Positions 1 through 7,755 of a stretch of DNA of 14,078 bases are shown here, one piece after another. The number at the start of each line of letters is the position of its first letter. Position 1 is the stretch's first letter. The notes beneath the pieces are model-generated. The model saw only the letters and a program-made list of their open reading frames with translations, did no database searches and was not told where the DNA came from. Origin of the DNA: an uncultured bacterium (lineage in GTDB: Bacteria; Cyanobacteriota; Vampirovibrionia; Gastranaerophilales; Gastranaerophilaceae); contig CAMDZX010000036.1 of assembly GCA_945910925.1 (NCBI GenBank), positions 1-14,078 of the forward strand, written 5' to 3'. Position numbers and translations under genes: made by a program.

Positions 1-1
1 T

Positions 2-721
2 GAAGACGCTCTTAACAAGCAAAAAGTACAATTCAAACAAATCGGCGCAGACGGCTCTGCAAATTATGTAGACGCAAGTGTTCAAACATTATTGGATGCC
101 GGCTATCAAATAAAAGTATTAAGCGGAAATACTTGGTATGATTTTGATAGTATTGCTGCTAACGGTACTATTAGCAGTACAAATGCAAGTGCCAATTGGA
201 AACCTTATGAATCTACAATTACGGAAGTGACTGTAACTGCTCTAACTGGGGATAAAAAAGCCGGAGAAGTTGTGACAGGAGTAGCTCCTACTGCCGGTAC
301 ATTTAAACTCGCTGAACCTGCAACTACCGGCGCAACAAAAGTAAAAGCGTATAAGCAACTTACAGCTGATACAGCTGTACAGAATAAACTTGCAGCAATA
401 GATTTCACAAGTATTGAAGTATTGAGAAATCTTGTTGAAGCCGGATTTGTTGTATTTGAAAAACCAATGTATGACGGTACGTTCTCAGAAGTCAATATCG
501 CAACAGATACGTCGTTACAAGAAGTTTCAGACGAACTTGACCTTAAGAAAGCAGAAGCTAAGTACGAAGCAGATATGAGAAAAATCAACAATAAAGACAA
601 GAAATTTGATACCGACTTAGCAGCTATGGAACAGGAAAGAAACGCTATCAAAACAGAAATCGATACGTTGAAAACAGTTGCAAAAGACAACGTTGACAGA
701 ACATTCAAACTGTTCTCATAA
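2..721 (+). CDS. 3' part of a secreted/surface-type protein with C-terminal coiled coil (partial)
   Basis: The reading frame is open from base 2, so the gene starts upstream of the window; the TTG at base 92 is not a credible start because coding continues through it. The visible 239 residues contain no cysteine. The middle (about bases 150-400) is rich in Thr, Ala, Ser, Gly and Val, like a beta-rich extracellular domain. The last 65 or so residues form a charged, heptad-like helix of Lys/Glu/Asp with Ala, Leu and Ile, ending in RTFKLFS. From memory, proteins with a similar C-terminal helix occur as multiple paralogues in gut Melainabacteria, with N-termini resembling axial or exported proteins; I cannot confirm this here. 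Absence of Cys and the terminal helix suit an exported filament or surface protein. Function unknown. A strong hairpin follows at 801-832. Confidence 0.75.
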   Translation, partial: EDALNKQKVQFKQIGADGSANYVDASVQTLLDAGYQIKVLSGNTWYDFDSIAANGTISSTNASANWKPYESTITEVTVTALTGDKKAGEVVTGVAPTAGTFKLAEPATTGATKVKAYKQLTADTAVQNKLAAIDFTSIEVLRNLVEAGFVVFEKPMYDGTFSEVNIATDTSLQEVSDELDLKKAEAKYEADMRKINNKDKKFDTDLAAMEQERNAIKTEIDTLKTVAKDNVDRTFKLFS

Positions 722-800
722 GTTAAATAAGAATTTAGTTATAGTTAAGTTAAAAGAAAGGATTAATTTAGAAGACTCAAAATATAATTTACCACCAAAC

Positions 801-832
801 AAAAGGAAGATGATTATTTTCATCTTCCTTTT
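801..832. terminator. bidirectional rho-independent terminator
   Basis: A perfect 13-bp stem (AAAAGGAAGATGA at 801-813, TCATCTTCCTTTT at 820-832) encloses a 6-nt loop, TTATTT. It has A-rich sequence on one side and T-rich sequence on the other. It lies between two convergent genes (stops at 721 and 855), so it can end transcription from both directions. The T tract is uninterrupted for the + strand transcript and CCTTTTGTTT for the - strand transcript. Confidence 0.9.
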
Positions 833-854
833 TGTAATATGCGTTTTTTATTGT

Positions 855-2591
855 TTATTCCTTTAATAGTTTTTCTGCAAGCGGTTCTTCCACTTTGCCG
901 TTCAAAGTTTTAGATACTCTTTTTATGTTTTCTGCCATTGTTTCCATTTGATTTGTCCAGATAAAGTTATCAAGGACATATTTTTCACCTTTGGCAAAAT
1001 CTCCGTCGACTTGAACTCTTACGATTTCTTCAAGCATTTTTCTTGCAGTCGGAACCATTTTTTCGATATTAACTGTCAGTATACCTTTCATATCAATTGA
1101 GATTGCTCCTTCTTTTAAGAAATAATAATTTTGCATAACAGAACGAACTCTATGTGCTTGAGCAAGCGTTGGTTTTGATTTTAGCATATTATCTGCAGCA
1201 TACGTAACTATAATCTGGTCACGCTGTTCTTTTGTGTACATACCTTTTTCAGTCAGGATATCCAGCATTGCAAGTGAGGTCATATCCGCCTTGTTTTCTT
1301 CAATAATAGATTTATATTTCCCGAGAGCCTCAGTTCCCGAATTAGGTCCGAGAGAGTGAGCATTCTCATGCCCGATGGTAAACCAATGGTCAGCCTCGTC
1401 GTTATAATATTTATGTTGTTCTTTATTTAAAATTGCATCAAGTCTATCTTGCATTTTTTTCTTGGCATCTTCGCTTGTAATCAAACGTATTTGTCGATGA
1501 TATACGTTTCTTCTTCCGCCTCCTATTGAGATAGACAGTTTGTCATCATTCGGAAGATTCTCTGCAAGTGTAATTCCTGCCCTAAATGCTCCCACATCAC
1601 CCGATACGGATACTAAATCAACATCAACCATTGTTTGTTTTGATTTTTTATCAGGTGAAATATTTTGAACGTATTCGTCTTTAAACGGCATATTTTGAGC
1701 CATAACAGGTAAGAAATCTTTTACTTTTAGAATTGCTTCAGTTCCTCGTTTATTTACAATTCCGACCCTGCCACCAAGAAAATCTTTTGCAACAGGTGTA
1801 ATTCCGTTTTCTTCAAGAAGTGTTTTGAGTTCTTCATTTTCGATAACTGTTTCTGTTAATTCATCCGAATAATTTTCTCTTGTTATTGTAAATTCCAATG
1901 GTGTATCTTGAAGCTCTGCCCATTTTTTATCCGCATACGCATCCAACATCGGGTCTGCCATTCTAAGTGCTTTTGCCTGTAATACAAGGTATTCGTTAAA
2001 GTCAGAATTAGTAGATAGTTGTGCGGCTTTTTCAAGTTCGTCAGCCATTAGTGCAAAATCCGATTTGAATTTATCAATATAATCAATACCAACAAGTTCA
2101 TCTCCGATTCTTTCGACAACCGAACGTTGGTTTAAAATAACTTTTACCGCATCTGATTTCCCTTCTTTAAGCATTTTTATAATAATAGAATGAAATTCTT
2201 TCTTGCTCAAGTCTTCGGGATAAACTCCTTTGCCTGCTAATTCATGAACTCCTTTGGCAAGTTCAATAATGTTAGTTTCTCTATCAACGGCACAAAGTCC
2301 TTTTTGTGCATCATAAAGGATTTTTGTCAGTTCTGCCTGTTTGTTTCCATTTGCTATTTCGTCATTTAAAAATTTTTCAAACGGCAGGTTATGATGATTA
2401 TCTAACTGTTTATTTATTTTTTCCAAGATATATGCAGCCTTAACCAAATGAACAAGAGCTTTTTTATCACCGTCTTCAAGAGAAGAGTATTCAACAGAGG
2501 TTGGCTCTAACATTTTCTTTGTAGTTAAATAATCCTTGTGCGTACGTTTTTCAAGTTCTTCCATTGAAAGATTTAATTCATATTTTGCCAT
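855..2591 (-). CDS. M49 family (dipeptidyl-peptidase III-like) zinc metallopeptidase
   Basis: Predicted 578-residue cytoplasmic metallopeptidase. Residues 408-412 read HENAH, a zinc-binding HEXXH, followed by SLGP. About 20 residues on comes EENKAD (431-436), which matches the EExK/RAE/D motif whose second Glu is the third zinc ligand in dipeptidyl-peptidase III. That family removes dipeptides from the N-termini of oligopeptides. Classic members carry HEXXGH; this one has the shorter HEXXH. Length fits the family, and the N-terminal half is helical and charged with no signal peptide or TM segment. I chose the ATG at 2589-2591 (MAKYELNL) because AAAGGA sits 7 nt upstream; an in-frame ATG at 2630 has no such site. 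The gene stands alone, convergent with the surface-type gene and divergent from the GGDEF gene. Substrate is inferred only from the family. Confidence 0.8.
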   Translation of the reverse strand: MAKYELNLSMEELEKRTHKDYLTTKKMLEPTSVEYSSLEDGDKKALVHLVKAAYILEKINKQLDNHHNLPFEKFLNDEIANGNKQAELTKILYDAQKGLCAVDRETNIIELAKGVHELAGKGVYPEDLSKKEFHSIIIKMLKEGKSDAVKVILNQRSVVERIGDELVGIDYIDKFKSDFALMADELEKAAQLSTNSDFNEYLVLQAKALRMADPMLDAYADKKWAELQDTPLEFTITRENYSDELTETVIENEELKTLLEENGITPVAKDFLGGRVGIVNKRGTEAILKVKDFLPVMAQNMPFKDEYVQNISPDKKSKQTMVDVDLVSVSGDVGAFRAGITLAENLPNDDKLSISIGGGRRNVYHRQIRLITSEDAKKKMQDRLDAILNKEQHKYYNDEADHWFTIGHENAHSLGPNSGTEALGKYKSIIEENKADMTSLAMLDILTEKGMYTKEQRDQIIVTYAADNMLKSKPTLAQAHRVRSVMQNYYFLKEGAISIDMKGILTVNIEKMVPTARKMLEEIVRVQVDGDFAKGEKYVLDNFIWTNQMETMAENIKRVSKTLNGKVEEPLAEKLLKE

Positions 2592-2668
2592 AATATATCC
2601 TTTCACAATATCTCCATTCTGTTTTATCATACATCCGCTTTCAAATATAAACTACAACCATAATTATC

Positions 2669-2697
2669 TTGTATAAGTTTAATTATTATGATATAAT
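2669..2697 (+). promoter_or_regulatory. sigma70-type promoter of the GGDEF gene
   Basis: A perfect -10 box TATAAT at 2692-2697 is preceded, after 17 nt, by TTGTAT at 2669-2674, which matches 3 of 6 consensus positions. Start of transcription would be near 2704, leaving a leader of about 16 nt that contains AGAGGG in front of the ATG at 2720. Confidence 0.6.
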
Positions 2698-2719
2698 CTA
2701 CCCGAAAAGAGGGCGTTTT

Positions 2720-3592
2720 ATGACAAATATAATTATTTACAGCGAAAATAAAGAAAGTAAGATAAAAGATTTACTTGCGGATTTGGATGATGTTGATGTA
2801 AGGGTGGAAAGTCCTGAAGAAATGAGGGATTTTGCAATATTAAATCCTGCATTAATTATCCCTGAAAATGTTCAAAATTTAAGTAATGTATTAATGACTA
2901 CAAAATTTACCTGTCCTTTGTTATTCTTGGGTGAGCTTCCTGAAAATACAATTGTTAGGGCCGAAGGTTATGATTTTATTAAAGAGCCTATAACAAAAAA
3001 AGAACTTGAAATAAGAGTTAACGCTCTTTTGAAAATAAGTTATTACAAGAATAGAATGAACGAAGTAAGTACTACGGATGAGTTAACCGGACTTCACAAC
3101 CGTAAATATCTTCAAGAACAACTTGAAGCTGAAATTTCACGTTCAAGACGTTACGGTAATAAGTTGTCTTGCATATTGTTTGATTTAGATTTCTTCAAAG
3201 TCGTGAATGATATGTACGGTTATGAGTGGGGCGATATTCTTCTCAGAAAAATTGCAGGCATGCTTGCAGAAGCAGCCAGAAAAGAAGATATTGTTACTCG
3301 TTACGGAGATGAAGAATTTCTTATAATTCTTCCAAATACTTCGGAAGAAAATGCGTTTATTTTTGGCGAAAGATTCAGAAAGGAAGTCGAAAAATTTGAA
3401 TTTATTCCTGCAGGAGAAGAAGAAAGACACCAAATTACAATATCTGGTGGCATATCAACTTACCCTTGTTTGGAAAATGTTACAGAAGATGCAAATACTG
3501 TTATAAGATATGCAGAGCATGCTCTTTATAACGCTAAAAAACGTGGTAAAAACAAGGTTGTTCAATTCTCAAAAATGAATTTGGAATACTAA
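2720..3592 (+). CDS. GGDEF-domain protein with degenerate receiver domain and altered GGDEF loop
   Basis: 290 residues. Residues 1-112 look like a response-regulator receiver fold (beta-rich start NIIIYSE, then a conserved KEP near the end). It lacks the phospho-acceptor: the strand that should end in Asp reads ALIIPE, and the acidic pair after strand 1 is missing. Residues 115-285 form a GGDEF domain: DELTGLHNR from D120, metal-site D155-L-D157 with F and K160, and NDMYGYEWGD. The signature loop reads RYGDEEF (196-200 = GDEEF) instead of GGDEF or GGEEF. The inhibitory c-di-GMP site RxxD is kept (R187, D190), at the usual spacing. Active members make c-di-GMP from two GTP; the second glycine normally accommodates GTP, so activity is uncertain and a c-di-GMP sensor is possible. 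I chose the ATG at 2720 for its AGAGGG site; the TTG at 2669 is part of the promoter. The stop overlaps the convergent gene's stop by 4 nt. Confidence 0.9.
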   Translation: MTNIIIYSENKESKIKDLLADLDDVDVRVESPEEMRDFAILNPALIIPENVQNLSNVLMTTKFTCPLLFLGELPENTIVRAEGYDFIKEPITKKELEIRVNALLKISYYKNRMNEVSTTDELTGLHNRKYLQEQLEAEISRSRRYGNKLSCILFDLDFFKVVNDMYGYEWGDILLRKIAGMLAEAARKEDIVTRYGDEEFLIILPNTSEENAFIFGERFRKEVEKFEFIPAGEEERHQITISGGISTYPCLENVTEDANTVIRYAEHALYNAKKRGKNKVVQFSKMNLEY

Positions 3593-4677
3593 TTCTTAGC
3601 AATTTTTTTAAGGGCAAGCTTGAGTTTTTCAAGCTTGTCTTTTTTAGTGCCAATCCCAGTCAATAGCATTGTTGAAACAGGATTTGTTTTTTCATCTTCA
3701 ATTCCCATATTATAAAGTTGTTCTGAAAGTTCTTCGCCTGTCAGTCCTTGTTTTTTTATAAGAATTTTGGTTATGTCATCTCCGCCAAATTTGTATCCGG
3801 GTAAATCCTTACGTAAATTTTTTATATTAGATATCAAATTTTTTATCTCTTTTTTCCCCCTATTTGATGCCAGAAATCTTATATTATGTTCTATTGTCAT
3901 CAAAAGCGGATATGATGGGGATGTCGTTGTAATCATATCAAGTTTTAAATCAATATCACAATTTACATGTAAAAGTGCCGTCGGATTTAGTCCTCCTGCT
4001 GTTTTATGCAATGATTGAACAGTAAAATCTGCATATTGTATTGCCGATTCAGGCAACTCATCCGAAAACGGATATAATGCACCGTGTGCCTCATCTACAA
4101 TCAGATAAGTGTTATTTTTTTTGCATACTTCTTTAATCTCTTTAATATCCGAAACGTATCCTTCATAAGTCGGAGAAGTTATAATAACTGCTTTTATATC
4201 TTTTGTGATGTATTTTTCGGGATTTTCAAATCCTCCTGCAACTCCAAAATCATTTATGGGTAAATCATAGAAAATTGGGTTACCGCCTGCAAGTTTTACC
4301 GCATTGAGGTGGCATCTGTGTGCATTTTTCCATATTAAAACATTATCACCTCTGTTTACAACAGATAATACTGCCGCTATGATTCCTGAAGTTGAACCGT
4401 TTATTAAAAATTTTGTTTGTTTTGTTCCGTATATTTTTGTCGCATACTTTTCTGCACCGGTAAGCATATCTTCCGCAGCATGTGTATCGGTTTCCGATAC
4501 ATCATATTTATAAAAATGACGAAATTTATGGAATAGCGGAAATTTTTGAGCATGTGAAGGTGTCGTAAAAAGAATATTCTTGTATGTCTTTTTAATAAGT
4601 TCTTTAAAGCTCAATTTCAGATTCTCCAAGATTGAAATCCGCATCCTCAAATGCAAAGTTTTCTTGTTCTTCCTCAT
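3589..4677 (-). CDS. short PLP-dependent Orn/Lys/Arg decarboxylase-like protein (fold type I)
   Basis: Fold-type I PLP enzyme most like the Orn/Lys/Arg decarboxylase family. Recognisable blocks, numbered from the 4677 start, are FLINGSTSG (90-98, phosphate-side glycine loop), NAHRCH, DEAHGA (195-200, Asp for the pyridine nitrogen) and QSLHK (221-225), with K225 the expected Schiff-base lysine. The usual N-terminal PGHK motif is replaced by PSHAQ (40-44). At 362 residues it is well short of the roughly 480 typical of SpeA/YaaO-type enzymes; the C-terminal domain is reduced. Substrate is therefore open: arginine or lysine decarboxylation is the family expectation, not something the sequence proves. 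The start is uncertain. The ATG at 4677 has GGAG 9 nt upstream but overlaps the preceding gene by 74 nt; the ATG at 4644 is an alternative with GAGG too close. It is the last gene of the flhB operon. Confidence 0.8.
   Translation of the reverse strand: MRKNKKTLHLRMRISILENLKLSFKELIKKTYKNILFTTPSHAQKFPLFHKFRHFYKYDVSETDTHAAEDMLTGAEKYATKIYGTKQTKFLINGSTSGIIAAVLSVVNRGDNVLIWKNAHRCHLNAVKLAGGNPIFYDLPINDFGVAGGFENPEKYITKDIKAVIITSPTYEGYVSDIKEIKEVCKKNNTYLIVDEAHGALYPFSDELPESAIQYADFTVQSLHKTAGGLNPTALLHVNCDIDLKLDMITTTSPSYPLLMTIEHNIRFLASNRGKKEIKNLISNIKNLRKDLPGYKFGGDDITKILIKKQGLTGEELSEQLYNMGIEDEKTNPVSTMLLTGIGTKKDKLEKLKLALKKIAKN
3615..3646 (+). terminator. rho-independent terminator of the GGDEF gene, inside the convergent CDS
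   Basis: A perfect 9-bp stem (CAAGCTTGA at 3615-3623, TCAAGCTTG at 3629-3637) with a 5-nt loop is followed by TCTTTTTTA. It lies 23 nt after the stop of the GGDEF gene and has the correct polarity for it. It sits entirely within the last 20 or so codons of the convergent decarboxylase-like gene, where it encodes part of a Lys/Leu-rich helix. Confidence 0.88.
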
Positions 4678-5047
4678 TCTCTGAATCTCCGGCTGCGTTT
4701 TTAGTAACTATTTTAAGTTTTCTTTCCAGTTCTTCAGGAGAAATTTTTGCGTTTGCTTTAATTAATTCTTCGTATATTAAGTCTTTATAGTCAATAACAA
4801 GCTTCTTTTTAGGATTATCTAATATTAATCCTGCAAGCCACCCAAGAGTTCCAATGAATAATACTCCGGGGAAAATATGGCGCATCGCATCGTTGACGGA
4901 ATAATAGTCTATTGACCAATGTTTGCATAGACAAATAAATCCAACAATTAACAAATTTGTACACGCAAAAAACAGACAGAAAAATCGTCTGAAAAAAGTA
5001 CTTTTATGTCTATATATTTTTCTTCTTTTGCGTTTCTTTGTTTGCAT
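4604..5047 (-). CDS. small two-TM membrane protein of unknown function
   Basis: 147 residues. A very basic N-terminus (KKRKRRK within the first 10) precedes a hydrophobic segment at about 20-41 and a second at about 58-77. A charged cytoplasmic-looking tail follows, ending in an acidic stretch rich in Glu and Asp (120-147). The basic start and positive residues around 78-82 suggest both termini are in the cytoplasm. The ATG overlaps the stop of the PilZ gene by one base (TAATG), so translation is probably coupled. Its position between a PilZ protein and a PLP enzyme, in an operon begun by flhB and flhA, suggests a role linked to the flagellum or its membrane surroundings. I do not recognise the family. 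Confidence 0.8.
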   Translation of the reverse strand: MQTKKRKRRKIYRHKSTFFRRFFCLFFACTNLLIVGFICLCKHWSIDYYSVNDAMRHIFPGVLFIGTLGWLAGLILDNPKKKLVIDYKDLIYEELIKANAKISPEELERKLKIVTKNAAGDSENEEEQENFAFEDADFNLGESEIEL

Positions 5048-5637
5048 TATTTATTATCGTTTTCCATACTCTTTTTCATGCAGAAGTGCACCAAAGACAT
5101 TTTATCAACATTGCTGAGTTGGGTAAAACGTCCTGAAATTGTATACGTTCCATCATCACACTTTTCAACTCTTATAAGTTGATATTTACAATGTACTTCA
5201 ATTTCATCATTCAATTGAATCGTAACATTATACTCATATTCAATATTGATGTTTTCTTTAGTTTTGAGCTTCATACCGCCGGCAGAAAGGTCTAATGTTC
5301 TTACATGATGTACTGTCCCTTCATGCTCAAGTTCAAGATTTTCTAAGAATTTAATACGCGTGAATTTTCTGCGTTGTAAGAATCTGTGTTTTTTAGGATT
5401 AGCTATTGCAACAACATTCCCATCAAGTTCTCTGATATATGATTCAAAGTACAAATATCCGTTATCGGTTAAAGAATAGAAGTCACATATATGTTTTTGC
5501 ATGAGCCCTCTTGGAACATATTTCAATTTCATTTTGAACCCTTCCATTGAAACTTCCGTTATTTTTCCTTTGTTTGTATCCTTAAAATCGTGCGGAACGA
5601 TTGTTACAATCTGATCTTTTTTTAATAATTCACGCAT
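5047..5637 (-). CDS. PilZ-domain c-di-GMP-binding protein, YcgR-like architecture
   Basis: 196 residues. The C-terminal half (about 85-190) is a PilZ domain with both ligand motifs intact: RKFTR at 90-94 (RxxxR) and DLSAGG at 116-121 (D/NxSxxG). These bind intercalated c-di-GMP. The N-terminal half (1-84) is a small beta-rich domain in the position of the YcgR N-domain, which in other bacteria lets a c-di-GMP-bound PilZ protein slow the flagellar motor. The gene begins 12 nt after the flhA stop with AAGGTG a few bases before its ATG, and runs by TAATG overlap into the next gene. It is thus co-expressed with the flagellar export gate. Binding of c-di-GMP is strongly expected from the motifs; motor braking is inference from context. 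Confidence 0.9.
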   Translation of the reverse strand: MRELLKKDQIVTIVPHDFKDTNKGKITEVSMEGFKMKLKYVPRGLMQKHICDFYSLTDNGYLYFESYIRELDGNVVAIANPKKHRFLQRRKFTRIKFLENLELEHEGTVHHVRTLDLSAGGMKLKTKENINIEYEYNVTIQLNDEIEVHCKYQLIRVEKCDDGTYTISGRFTQLSNVDKMSLVHFCMKKSMENDNK

Positions 5638-5649
5638 GCTTTCACCTTT

Positions 5650-7755
5650 CTATCTCTTATTAATAGGAACTCTTATAAGTCCGATTGATTTTGCCTTTAC
5701 ATTCTGTGTAATTTCATTATACGACATAATTGCGATTTGAGGATATGTTCTTTCAATTAATCGTCTAAATACCAACCGAATAGGGGATGAACATAATATA
5801 ACAGGTTGATTTCCTGTCGTTGTAATCGCTTTTTCTAATTCTGTATTTAATGTATCCAACAATTTTCTTGTAAAATCAGGGTCGAGAGTAAGATTTTGTC
5901 CGTCAGGACTTACGCCTTTCGCTATTGTTGTTTCAACATCAGGCGCAAGAGTTATGGCAAGTAATTCTCCCGTATCTGCAAGGTTTTGTTTACAAATATT
6001 ACGAGCAAGCGCTTGTCGTACTTGTTCTGTCAGGTAATCATGATTTCTGTTAACTTTTGCATGGACACTTATTGTTTCCAGAATGGTTTTTAAATCCCTG
6101 ACCGCAACACGCTCTTTTAACAGGTTTTGCATAATAAGTTGTACATCAGCAACAGATACATCCTTCATTACATCAGCGACATATTCTTCTGATACTTCTG
6201 TTTTTAAGTTGTTGATAAGTTGTTGAACATCCGCACGTGACAAGATTTCAAACGCATTTTTCTTAATAACCTCAGTAAGGTGTGTAGATATAACAGCAGA
6301 CGGACTGACAACGGTGTATCCTGCTAACTCTGCATCATCTTTGAACTTTTCTTCAATCCAAAGTGCAGGAAGCCCAAACGCAGGTTCTATTGCATGGATG
6401 CCTGTAATTCCTATATCTTCAGCTTGACCGCCAGCATTCATTGCAAGTGATCTGTCAGGATATATTTCACCTGATTCCAAAGCTACACCCTTGAGTTTTA
6501 TTTGGTAAGAATTAGGCGCAAGTTGTAAATTATCCCTTACTCTTATTGATGGTAAAATAATACCCAAATCCAGTGCGGTTTGACGTCTTATTTGTGCGAT
6601 TCTTTCAAGTAAATCTCCGCCCATTTCGATATTCAAAAGCGGTACAAGTCTGTATCCGACCTCAATTTCTATTGTTTCGACGTTCAATAGTTGCATAATG
6701 CTTTCTCTTGATGCTTTTTTATCCTTCTTAGCTTCAAGCTTCTTTTCTTGTGCCTCTTTCTTTTCTTGAACTTCTTGTTTTTTGATTTCTTCTTTCTTTT
6801 CTCTACTCTTTAGAAATGCACCTGCGCCTGACGCTGCACCAATCATTAAGAATGGAAGTGTAGGCATCCCGGGAACAAGTCCCAAAAGAGTTAATAATCC
6901 TGATAACACACCCAAAATACGAGGATCGGAGAACATTTCTTTGTCTATATCTTTAGACAAGGATTCATCCTTACCTGTTGCACGTGAAACGATTAAACCT
7001 GTTGCGGTAGAAATCAATAGTGCAGGAACTTGTGAAACCAAACCATCCCCGACAGTTAAAATAGTATAAGTAGAAAGTGCTTGCGCAAAGCCGATTTTTA
7101 ACTGTACCATACCGATAATTAAACCACCGACAATGTTTACAAGCGTAATAATGATACCTGCGGTTGCATCACCTTTAACGAATTTTGAGGCACCATCCAT
7201 GGTTCCGTAGAAGTCTGTTTCACGTTCAAGTTTTTTTCTTCTCTCTTTTGCCTGCTCCTCATCAATGATACCCGCATTTAGGTCGGCATCAATACTTAAT
7301 TGTTTGCCCGGCATTTTGTCTAACGTAAATCTTGCGGAAACTTCAGCAACACGTGTTGCACCACCTGTAATAACCATAAAGTTAATTAATACAAGTATGA
7401 TAAATATAATGAATCCGACAACATAATTCCCGCCGACAACAAACTCTCCGAAAGAGTGGATGACGTTACCGGCTTCTCCGTATAGGAGAATTAATCTTGT
7501 TGAGGATACGTTCAAGCCTAATCGGAACAGAGTTGCGATTAACAAGACTGTCGGGAATGATGAATAATCCAACGGTTCTTGCGTGTATAAACAAACAAGA
7601 AGTATAATAACCGCAAGAGATATGTTTATTGTAAGCAGGATATCAAGGCAAAAAGCCGGAAGCGGTATAATCATCATACAAACGATTACGACCAAACCCA
7701 CAGCGAGTATGATATCATCATTCTTTAAAATTTTTGCCAGTTTTGATAAATCCAC
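5650..7755 (-). CDS. flhA: flagellar biosynthesis protein FlhA (type III export gate)
   Basis: 701 residues, full family length. FlhA forms a nonameric ring in the basal body, conducts protons, and docks chaperone-substrate complexes through its cytoplasmic domain. Seen here: several TM segments up to about residue 314; the conserved cytoplasmic loop with MPGKQLSIDADLNAG (148-162) and DFYGTMDGASKFVKGD (181-196); and TVGDGLVSQVPAL (234-246). A Lys/Glu-rich linker (about 316-350) follows, then the soluble C-terminal domain ending in GLIRVPINKR. VVSPSAVISTHL (482-493) is also typical. The start is GTG at 7753-7755, overlapping the flhB stop by one base (TAGTG), with AAGGA 12 nt upstream inside flhB. 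Coupled translation with flhB is likely. Nothing appears broken. Confidence 0.98.
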   Translation of the reverse strand: MDLSKLAKILKNDDIILAVGLVVIVCMMIIPLPAFCLDILLTINISLAVIILLVCLYTQEPLDYSSFPTVLLIATLFRLGLNVSSTRLILLYGEAGNVIHSFGEFVVGGNYVVGFIIFIILVLINFMVITGGATRVAEVSARFTLDKMPGKQLSIDADLNAGIIDEEQAKERRKKLERETDFYGTMDGASKFVKGDATAGIIITLVNIVGGLIIGMVQLKIGFAQALSTYTILTVGDGLVSQVPALLISTATGLIVSRATGKDESLSKDIDKEMFSDPRILGVLSGLLTLLGLVPGMPTLPFLMIGAASGAGAFLKSREKKEEIKKQEVQEKKEAQEKKLEAKKDKKASRESIMQLLNVETIEIEVGYRLVPLLNIEMGGDLLERIAQIRRQTALDLGIILPSIRVRDNLQLAPNSYQIKLKGVALESGEIYPDRSLAMNAGGQAEDIGITGIHAIEPAFGLPALWIEEKFKDDAELAGYTVVSPSAVISTHLTEVIKKNAFEILSRADVQQLINNLKTEVSEEYVADVMKDVSVADVQLIMQNLLKERVAVRDLKTILETISVHAKVNRNHDYLTEQVRQALARNICKQNLADTGELLAITLAPDVETTIAKGVSPDGQNLTLDPDFTRKLLDTLNTELEKAITTTGNQPVILCSSPIRLVFRRLIERTYPQIAIMSYNEITQNVKAKSIGLIRVPINKR

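Noticed and set aside
205..708. Long - strand open frame (167 codons) opposite the first gene
   Set aside because: It is the antisense shadow of a frame with clear coding character; its protein is an implausible Ser/Val-rich string and it has no ribosome-binding site.
678..866. + strand 62-codon open frame with a hydrophobic end
   Set aside because: It starts inside the preceding gene in another frame and runs through the terminator hairpin at 801-832; the hydrophobic end is simply the T-rich terminator translated.
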